In this document: piece after piece, positions 55,592-64,000 of the stretch | Layout: every line of letters starts with the position of its first letter | Numbering within the stretch: position 1 is the stretch's first letter | Assembly (NCBI RefSeq): GCF_030687295.1 | Contig: NZ_CP117425.1 | Location: forward strand, 6,266,001-6,330,000 | DNA: 64,000 nt | Reading direction: 5' to 3' | Source: Pseudomonas beijingensis | GTDB lineage: Bacteria; Pseudomonadota; Gammaproteobacteria; Pseudomonadales; Pseudomonadaceae | The notes under the pieces: model-generated | Seen by the model: only the letters and a program-made list of their open reading frames with translations | Databases searched by the model: none | Told to the model about the DNA's origin: nothing | Translations under genes and position numbers: made by a program

Positions 55592-55732
55592 TCACTTGCC
55601 GCGATTGACCGCCTGTGGATCACCCAGAGGGCGATAACCACTGTCGTTGAATTTATAATTGGCGTTGCAACCGCCCAGGGCGAATGACACGAGAATCGCC
55701 AACAGGACGGCTCTCCAGGGAAAGACAGGCAT
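55592..55732 (-). CDS. small lipoprotein (OrfX, PA1664-like position)
   Basis: 46 residues from ATG 55732: MPVFPWRAVLLAILVSFALG then GCNANYKFNDSGYRPLGDPQ. The lipobox (ALGGC) is clear. It lies between sfa2 and fha2, just where the H2 locus of P. aeruginosa has its small orfX. Function unknown. Confidence 0.8.
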   Translation of the reverse strand: MPVFPWRAVLLAILVSFALGGCNANYKFNDSGYRPLGDPQAVNRGK

Positions 55733-55793
55733 CAATAAGTCTCCAGGATGAAAGGGACGGGCTGGAACGTGTACGAATAGCGCGAGGGAAGGA

Positions 55794-57314
55794 TCAACCA
55801 TTGAAATCACCGCGCTGGACGTTCAGGCGCGCGAGGCGATAGATCAGTGTGCGCAGCGGCAGACCGAGTTCGCGGGCGGCGCGGGTTTTGTTACCCGAGT
55901 GCTCGCGCAGGCAATCGATCAACAGACCACGCTCGATCTGCTCCATCCGCTCACGCAGGTTGATACGACCGCGCTCGGAGGGGGGGTCGATGTGCAGCGA
56001 AAAATGCTCGATGAGCAGTTCGCCGCTCTCGCACAGGAGCACAGCCCTTTCCACGACGCTCTTGAGTTCACGGACGTTTCCCGGGAAGCCGTAGGCAGAC
56101 AGGTGATCGAGCGCCGCGTCTGACCAGCGCACCGGATCACGCTGCAGAAGCGTGCAAGCCTTGTCGGCAAAATGCCGCGCCAGCTCAATGATGTCGCCTT
56201 CGCGCTGACGCAGCGCCGGTAACTGGATCGGGAACTGTGCGAGGCGGTAATAAAGGTCTTCGCGGAACTTGCCCTCCTCCATCAACTGTTTAAGGTCGCG
56301 ATGAGTGGCGGCAACGATGCGTACGTCGACGTGGTGAGTGTCGTTGGAGCCCAACGGACGAATTTCGCCCTCCTGCAACACTCGCAGCAACTTGGCTTGC
56401 AGGGACATCGGCATGTCGCCAATTTCATCGAGCAACAGCGTGCCGCCGTTGGCCGCGTCGAATAGTCCGGCACGGTCTCGGTCGGCACCGGTGAACGCGC
56501 CCCTGCGATAGCCGAACAGCTCACTCTCCAGCAAATTCTCGGGAACCGCGGCACAGTTCTGCACGATAAATGCCTTGGATCGACGCGGGCCGTTGTCATG
56601 GAGAGCCCGGGCCACCACCTCCTTGCCGGTACCGGTCTCGCCCCGCAGCAAGACGGTATAGGGGCTGTGCAGTACCTTACTGATCAATGAGCAGGTCTTG
56701 CGCATGGCCATGCTCTTGCCGATCAGGCCGTAGCTGATGCCGCTCGGCAGGCTTGAGGTAACAGAGGCCTCGGCCGGACGGCGCAGACGCTGCAGCTGAT
56801 GCAGCTGGCCAAGCACGAAGGCCCCGAGATACCCCAGGGATTCAGCGGCTCCATGCAAGTCGAGATGCTGAACACTGGCACACAACAACAGGCCTGCGAC
56901 GCTCCCTCCCGGGTCGATCAAAGGTACACAAAGTAGCGATTGCCAGGGCGTGGCCCGGGCAGGCAGGAAGCGGGTTTCGTGCACGCTGTCGCTCAACGCG
57001 CCAAGGCACACCACACGGTTCTGGCACAGGGAAAACTGCAGCAATTGCTCAGTGTGGTAATCGGAGGACAGGCTTTGCGGGTCACGAAACTGCAACTGGC
57101 CGTCCAGGCATTCGGTGTTCAGTTCCAGGCGGGTACCGGTGGCATCGAGCAAATACAACTGCACCAGTTCACAGCCGCTGAGCCGTGCCACTCCCTGAAT
57201 GAAATGCCCTACCAACTCCGCACCGTCCGCCAAACGTGAAAGGCTGGAGAACTGCGCCAAGAGCGCTTCGGCATAGTCCAGCGGCTGCGAGAGCTTATTG
57301 AACATGGCGCTCAT
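55794..57314 (-). CDS. sfa2: Sfa2, sigma-54-dependent activator of H2-T6SS
   Basis: 506 residues from ATG 57314, 1 nt after the clpV2 stop (57305 is an alternative). N-terminal GAF-like region, central AAA+ domain with Walker A GETGTGKE (225-232), GAFTGA sigma-54 contact loop, Walker [12 protein letters not shown], and a C-terminal Fis-type HTH ([20 protein letters not shown]). It activates RpoN-dependent transcription. No -24/-12 target was found in this window. Confidence 0.94.
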   Translation of the reverse strand: MSAMFNKLSQPLDYAEALLAQFSSLSRLADGAELVGHFIQGVARLSGCELVQLYLLDATGTRLELNTECLDGQLQFRDPQSLSSDYHTEQLLQFSLCQNRVVCLGALSDSVHETRFLPARATPWQSLLCVPLIDPGGSVAGLLLCASVQHLDLHGAAESLGYLGAFVLGQLHQLQRLRRPAEASVTSSLPSGISYGLIGKSMAMRKTCSLISKVLHSPYTVLLRGETGTGKEVVARALHDNGPRRSKAFIVQNCAAVPENLLESELFGYRRGAFTGADRDRAGLFDAANGGTLLLDEIGDMPMSLQAKLLRVLQEGEIRPLGSNDTHHVDVRIVAATHRDLKQLMEEGKFREDLYYRLAQFPIQLPALRQREGDIIELARHFADKACTLLQRDPVRWSDAALDHLSAYGFPGNVRELKSVVERAVLLCESGELLIEHFSLHIDPPSERGRINLRERMEQIERGLLIDCLREHSGNKTRAARELGLPLRTLIYRLARLNVQRGDFNG

Positions 57315-57315
57315 C

Positions 57316-59901
<2,586 letters not shown>

Positions 59902-59912
59902 GTCATCCATTC

Positions 59913-60917
59913 CTAATGAATTTTGCTGCCAAGGGTCACCACGCCATCGGCGCGCTCGTGTCCCAGCCAACTGGTCCATCCCAGGCGGCAGGTATTCTGT
60001 TCACCGATGCACAGCTCACGAATCTCCTGCTGGCGCAGGACCAGGCGAATGTCATATTCAAGGGGATCACGCAGGGTGAATCGCACCAGCGAGCACAACG
60101 GCTGGTAACCGTTTCCGATGGGCAGGAATTCGTGGAAACGCTGCCAGTCCAGCTCGCAGATATGGATCCGGAACTTGCCGCTGCGGTCGCGCACCCGTTC
60201 GCCGAGCACCAGGTCTTGGCTGAGCAGGTTGTTGGCGCTCCCCAGGCGATTGCGCTGTTCGTCAAGGATGTCCACATGCCGCTCGATGCACTGTTCGAGG
60301 TTCAGTTCAGCGTGTTTGAAGTAATAACGCAGTACCGCCTCGATCAGCGCCGCCGAATGGGCACGCAAGCTCAGCAAGCCCAGGTATGGCAGCAGACGTT
60401 TCCAGTTCAGTTGGCCGGCCTTGCGAATCTCTTCGCCCCCCAAACCGATCAACGCGTACAACTGCTCGGAAAATGGATCTCGGGCACCACTCTGAAAACT
60501 TGCGCAGTAACGGTACTTGCGCCAGATCGGCAACATCAGCCGTTGGAGACGATGGTGAAAGATGTCGAGGAAGTCGCGTGTCGGGTTGTCCTTTTCCTCC
60601 CCTAGGGCCTGCTCACCATAGAACGCTGGCAGCGGCGACCCTGCCCCCACCAGCCCGATCAGGTTCAAGCACAGACGCGCCCGCGCCTGGCCGTGTTCTT
60701 CGAAAAACTCCACACGATCAATGTCGCTGGCCGCAAACCCCAGACTTGGGTTGGCCTGGAACTCCAACCGGTCGTACAACGCTTCATCATCCAGGCCAGG
60801 GTGAGCCTCGCGCAGCCGATCGATGATCAGCAACACAGCCTGGAATAACGAGTACTCGCGTATTTCTCGTGTCAGCACGCTTAGAGAAGCGGCTGTTGGC
60901 CCATGCGGGGTGTCCAT
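59913..60917 (-). CDS. tssG2: TssG2 baseplate protein
   Basis: 334 residues: EIREYSLFQAVLLIIDRL, LEFQANPSLGFAASDIDRVEF, NLIGLVGAGSPLPAFYGEQAL, FLDIFHHRLQRLMLPIWRKYRY, EFLPIGNGYQPLCSLVRF. Overlaps the tssF2 stop by 37 nt. Confidence 0.94.
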   Translation of the reverse strand: MDTPHGPTAASLSVLTREIREYSLFQAVLLIIDRLREAHPGLDDEALYDRLEFQANPSLGFAASDIDRVEFFEEHGQARARLCLNLIGLVGAGSPLPAFYGEQALGEEKDNPTRDFLDIFHHRLQRLMLPIWRKYRYCASFQSGARDPFSEQLYALIGLGGEEIRKAGQLNWKRLLPYLGLLSLRAHSAALIEAVLRYYFKHAELNLEQCIERHVDILDEQRNRLGSANNLLSQDLVLGERVRDRSGKFRIHICELDWQRFHEFLPIGNGYQPLCSLVRFTLRDPLEYDIRLVLRQQEIRELCIGEQNTCRLGWTSWLGHERADGVVTLGSKIH

Positions 60918-62671
60918 TGGTACACCTCTCCCTGTGTGCTGTTCACCCGCAGCTCGTGGTACGAATTGAGGCTGGCATACAACGCGAAGAACTCGTTGAG
61001 GACCGAGGCGAAGACGAACAGATCGCCCTCGCCGATATAACCTTGCGGGTCGATAGTCAGCTCGGTGCGCAAGCCACGCACCGGCAAGCCTCGGTGCAGG
61101 CGGTCGACGTGCTGGTGCCGGATGGACTTGAGCCCCTCCAGCAAACGCTTGCTGACTTTCTCTGCCTGCTCGTCGTGGTAACGCGGAAAATCGTAGCTTT
61201 CGAGAATCACCTTGAGCGCATTGACGTCTGCCAGCGACAAGTAGTTGAGCGACATGTTGCTGATCAGCTTCCAGAGGAAGTCGCGGTTGAGTGGCGGCGC
61301 GAAGCTTGGCGTGACCGGACCGATGTTGCGGAAACTCAGTGCCTCGGGACTTTTTTCGCCGGGTTGGTCGATGTCACCCGGCTTGAGCTCGCGAGGCAGG
61401 TTCCGGTTGGTGCACATCAACTCAATGGACAGGGTTTCATGCGGGTGAGTGTGCCGGACGCCAAAGCCCAGGCAAGTGTCCAGACCGTCGTGCAACAACG
61501 AAGGCCGCTGGCGAACGCTGTAGTAGGGGCGGCTGTGGGGTACATCGAAGCTTGAATCGTGCTCGAAAGACTCGAACGGCACATAGGCCTGATAACCCAG
61601 GCCTCCGGGACTCCAGCCGGTGACGCTTTCGACCGAAAACACGCCGCAGTGCGCCTGGTCGTAATCGGCCGGCAACAGCAGGTACTCATCCTGTTTGCCG
61701 TCCAGGCGGATCGGCTGGGCGTCATGCTTGAACAGATTGACGATCGGCGTGCAGTACAGCTTGATGTTATCCAGCGTCGGGCGCATCCGCTGGATTCCAC
61801 TTTTACCAATATCGAAGCGCAGCTCCAGGCCACGCGTCTGTTCGATGCTGCCGTGCGGCAGGGCGTTGATCACGTCCAGGCCATCGATGTCGACGAACAG
61901 GAACTTGTCCTGGAAAGCGAAATATTCTTGCAGGTAGCGATAGCCGCGAAAGGTATTCAGCGGATACGGAACCAGCGCTTCCTCTTCGGCAAACCCTACC
62001 GGCTGGACACGGTCGGCGGGGAGCCTGAACGTCGTTGGGCTGCCATCTGCCGCCCGCAGGGCCTCGCCGGTGCCGTCCAGCGGGATCAGCTCGATACCCT
62101 CGAGGTTACGTAACAGGCTGAGATAGAGCATCTGGCTGATGTAGCGCTCGCCGGTCAAGTGCAGACGCAAACGGCTCAGTTGCAGCTCGCCCACATGACC
62201 GTCGCAACGCATTTCCAGATGCAGGCTCAACAGCGACCCTTCCCCTTTCACTGAGTAACTCAACCGGGTCAGATCAAGCGCCAGGACGTCGGTGGGGTAA
62301 CACGTCAGGAAACGACAACGCACCTGTTGGACAGGCTTGCTTTCTACCGGCGTATCGCGCTCGACCCGCAGTGCGGGGCCGGATCGCTGCAGCGGATCGA
62401 ACTGCAAAATGCCAAAGGCTGGCAATGGCCGCATGTAGTTCGGCCACAATAGCTGCATCAGCGAATGGCTCAGCTCCGGCAACTGGTCATCGAGCTTCTG
62501 GCGCAGTCGCCCGGTCAGAAATGCAAACCCCTCCAGTAGCCGCTCTACATCCGGATCCCGTCCGGCCTGTCCCAGGAAGGGAGCCAAGGCCGGGTTACGC
62601 TCGGCGAAACGTCGACCCAACTGGCGAAGCGCCGTCAGCTCGCTCTGGTAGTAATGGTTGAACGACATCAA
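60881..62671 (-). CDS. tssF2: TssF2 baseplate protein
   Basis: 596 residues: [88 protein letters not shown]. The start may be 62671 or 62668 (MM). It follows tssE2 by 3 nt. Confidence 0.95.
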   Translation of the reverse strand: MMSFNHYYQSELTALRQLGRRFAERNPALAPFLGQAGRDPDVERLLEGFAFLTGRLRQKLDDQLPELSHSLMQLLWPNYMRPLPAFGILQFDPLQRSGPALRVERDTPVESKPVQQVRCRFLTCYPTDVLALDLTRLSYSVKGEGSLLSLHLEMRCDGHVGELQLSRLRLHLTGERYISQMLYLSLLRNLEGIELIPLDGTGEALRAADGSPTTFRLPADRVQPVGFAEEEALVPYPLNTFRGYRYLQEYFAFQDKFLFVDIDGLDVINALPHGSIEQTRGLELRFDIGKSGIQRMRPTLDNIKLYCTPIVNLFKHDAQPIRLDGKQDEYLLLPADYDQAHCGVFSVESVTGWSPGGLGYQAYVPFESFEHDSSFDVPHSRPYYSVRQRPSLLHDGLDTCLGFGVRHTHPHETLSIELMCTNRNLPRELKPGDIDQPGEKSPEALSFRNIGPVTPSFAPPLNRDFLWKLISNMSLNYLSLADVNALKVILESYDFPRYHDEQAEKVSKRLLEGLKSIRHQHVDRLHRGLPVRGLRTELTIDPQGYIGEGDLFVFASVLNEFFALYASLNSYHELRVNSTQGEVYQWTPRMGQQPLL

Positions 62672-62674
62672 TGG

Positions 62675-63085
62675 CTATCCTTGTCTGACCTTGACCTGAC
62701 CGCTGCCGTCCAGGCACGCGGAAAAACTGACCTGCCGCTTGATCCCTTCCACATCCAACAACGCATCGATGCGCAAGGAAAGGCGAAGCTGATCGGCGTT
62801 ACTCGGCACTAAAAAGACACAGACATTGCGCAAGCGTGGTTCGTAGGCCTTGATGAAGGTCTCGATCGCCTTGCGGGCTTGGCTCCCCGCGTCGTGCAGG
62901 CTCAAGCGCATGTCATTGAGGTCCGGCAGCCCATAATCCGCGAGTGTCTGCACGCTACCTGCCCGAGTGCTGAGCATCTTGGCCAGATGCGCAGCAACGG
63001 ATGTGACGGTGCAAACCTCGCGGCTCAACCCCCTGCGCTTTTCAGAATTACCAGCCAGTCGCTCGAAAAGGCTGCCGTAAGTCAT
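62675..63085 (-). CDS. tssE2: TssE2 baseplate gp25-like subunit
   Basis: 136 residues: SLFERLAGNSEKRRGLSREVC, VAAHLAKMLSTRAGSVQTLADYGLPDLND, AIETFIKAYEPRLRNVCVFLVPS. The gp25-like baseplate subunit of the second system. Starts 6 nt after the tssC2 stop. Confidence 0.93.
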   Translation of the reverse strand: MTYGSLFERLAGNSEKRRGLSREVCTVTSVAAHLAKMLSTRAGSVQTLADYGLPDLNDMRLSLHDAGSQARKAIETFIKAYEPRLRNVCVFLVPSNADQLRLSLRIDALLDVEGIKRQVSFSACLDGSGQVKVRQG

Positions 63086-63091
63086 GGGTGC

Positions 63092-64000
63092 TTACGCCTT
63101 GTCCAGCTTGCCAACCAACGACAACGTGAAATCGGCGCCCATGTACTTGAAATGAGGCCGAACGTTGAGGCTAACGCGGTACCAGCCCGGTTCACCTTCC
63201 ACGTCGCTGACGATGATCTTCGCGGCACGTAGCGGACGACGGCCACGGACTTCGGCACTCGGGTTCTCCTGGTCAGCCACGTATTGGCGAATCCAGTTGT
63301 TGAGCTCACGCTCCAGGTCCGTACGCTCTTTCCAGGAGCCCAGTTGCTCGCGCTGCAGCACCTTTAAGTAGTGAGCCAGGCGATTGACGATCATCATGTA
63401 AGGCAACTGTGTGCCGAGCTTGTAGTTCAGCTCTGCATGCTTGTCCTCGGCGCTGTTACCGAAAAACTTCGATTTCTGCACGGAGCTGGCGGAGAAGAAG
63501 GCGGCGTTGTCACTGCCTTTGCGCATGGTCAGGGAGATGAAGCCCTCCTCGGCCAGTTCGTATTCGCGACGATCGGACACCAGGACTTCGGTCGGGATCT
63601 TGGTTTCGATTTCGCCCATGCTTTCGAAGTGGTGCAACGGCAGGTCTTCGACCGCCCCACCGCTTTGGGGACCGACGATGTTCGGGCACCAGCGGAATTT
63701 GGCGAAGCTGTCGGTCAGCCTCGTGCCGAACGCGTACGCCGTGTTGCCCCACAGGTAGTGCTCGTGGCTGTTGGCAACGGTTTCCTTGTAGACGAACGAT
63801 TTGACTGGGTTCTCTTGGGGATCGTAGGGGGTGCGCAACAGGAAGCGCGGTACGGTCAGGCCGAAATAGCGGGCGTCTTCCGATTGACGGAAGCTCTGCC
63901 ACTTGGCGAATTGCGGGCCTTCGAAATGGTCTTTCAGGTCCTTGAGGTCCGGCAGTCCGCAGAAGCTCTCCAAGCCGAAGAATTTCGGACCGGCTGCGGC
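63092..64000 (-). CDS. tssC2: TssC2 sheath subunit, 5' end outside the window
   Basis: The frame is open through the window edge (GCC at 64000 downwards), so this is the last 302 residues of TssC2. Segments: GPKFFGLESFCGLPDLKDLK, SEDARYFGLTVPRFLLRTPYD, FAKFRWCPNIVGPQSGGAVEDLP, and the C-terminal VEGEPGWYRVSLNVRPHFKYMGADFTLSLVGKLDKA. TssB2 and TssA2 are expected just beyond the right end. Confidence 0.96.
   Translation of the reverse strand, partial: AAAGPKFFGLESFCGLPDLKDLKDHFEGPQFAKWQSFRQSEDARYFGLTVPRFLLRTPYDPQENPVKSFVYKETVANSHEHYLWGNTAYAFGTRLTDSFAKFRWCPNIVGPQSGGAVEDLPLHHFESMGEIETKIPTEVLVSDRREYELAEEGFISLTMRKGSDNAAFFSASSVQKSKFFGNSAEDKHAELNYKLGTQLPYMMIVNRLAHYLKVLQREQLGSWKERTDLERELNNWIRQYVADQENPSAEVRGRRPLRAAKIIVSDVEGEPGWYRVSLNVRPHFKYMGADFTLSLVGKLDKA

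Overview
The window is high-GC DNA from a fluorescens-group Pseudomonas. The evidence is the gene content and order (H1- and H2-type type VI secretion loci as in P. aeruginosa), a DUF6124-type small gene typical of Pseudomonas, and many copies of the GTGGGAGCGAGC/GCTCGCGATGG REP element found in fluorescens-group intergenic DNA. No tRNA, rRNA, CRISPR array, transposase or phage gene was seen.

Layout. (1) 1-3332: the 5' part of a delta-60 repeat protein gene cut by the window edge, a small SCP2-like gene, a long perfect-stem palindrome, a three-stem leader RNA ahead of a frameshifted DUF6124 gene, then about 900 bp of non-coding DNA packed with REP elements and one large cruciform. (2) 3333-20730, minus strand: left arm of an H1-type T6SS, read fha1-tssJ1-tssK1-tssL1-tssM1-tagF-pppA-ppkA-tagT-tagS-tagR-tagQ. 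(3) 20731-21146: divergent control region. (4) 21147-34095, plus strand: right arm tssA1-tssB1-tssC1-hcp1-tae4-immunity-tssE1-tssF1-tssG1-clpV1-vgrG1. The Tae4 effector and its partner sit where P. aeruginosa has tagJ. (5) 34114-46475: a polymorphic toxin island with one Eag chaperone, two tandem PAAR-Rhs effectors whose cages have the same length (1337 residues to the DPxGL junction) but different toxin tips (RES-like and WHH nuclease-like), their cognate immunity genes (ParS/MbcA-like and SUKH), then AT-richer fragments of old tips and three orphan immunity-like genes. (6) 46882-64000, minus strand: an H2-type T6SS running tssC2(partial)-tssE2-tssF2-tssG2-clpV2-sfa2-orfX-fha2-tssJ2-tssK2-tssL2-tssM2-stp1-stk1 and leaving the window on the right.

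How they work together. Each T6SS has its own sheath (TssB/C), sheath-recycling ClpV, baseplate (TssE/F/G/K), membrane complex (TssJ/L/M) and a Thr-phosphorylation switch (kinase, PP2C phosphatase, FHA target). In H1 the TagQRST sensor feeds PpkA and TagF represses. H2 additionally carries a sigma-54 activator. Hcp1 and VgrG1 should carry Tae4 and the Rhs tips respectively.

The most striking observations are: three core H1 genes (tssA1, tssJ1, tssK1) plus the DUF6124 gene each have exactly one surplus base that breaks the frame; an intracellular RES/ParS toxin-antitoxin pair appears to have been recruited as an Rhs tip and immunity; and the Rhs island shows a recombination boundary inside the cage and a graveyard of displaced tips joined by a short direct repeat.
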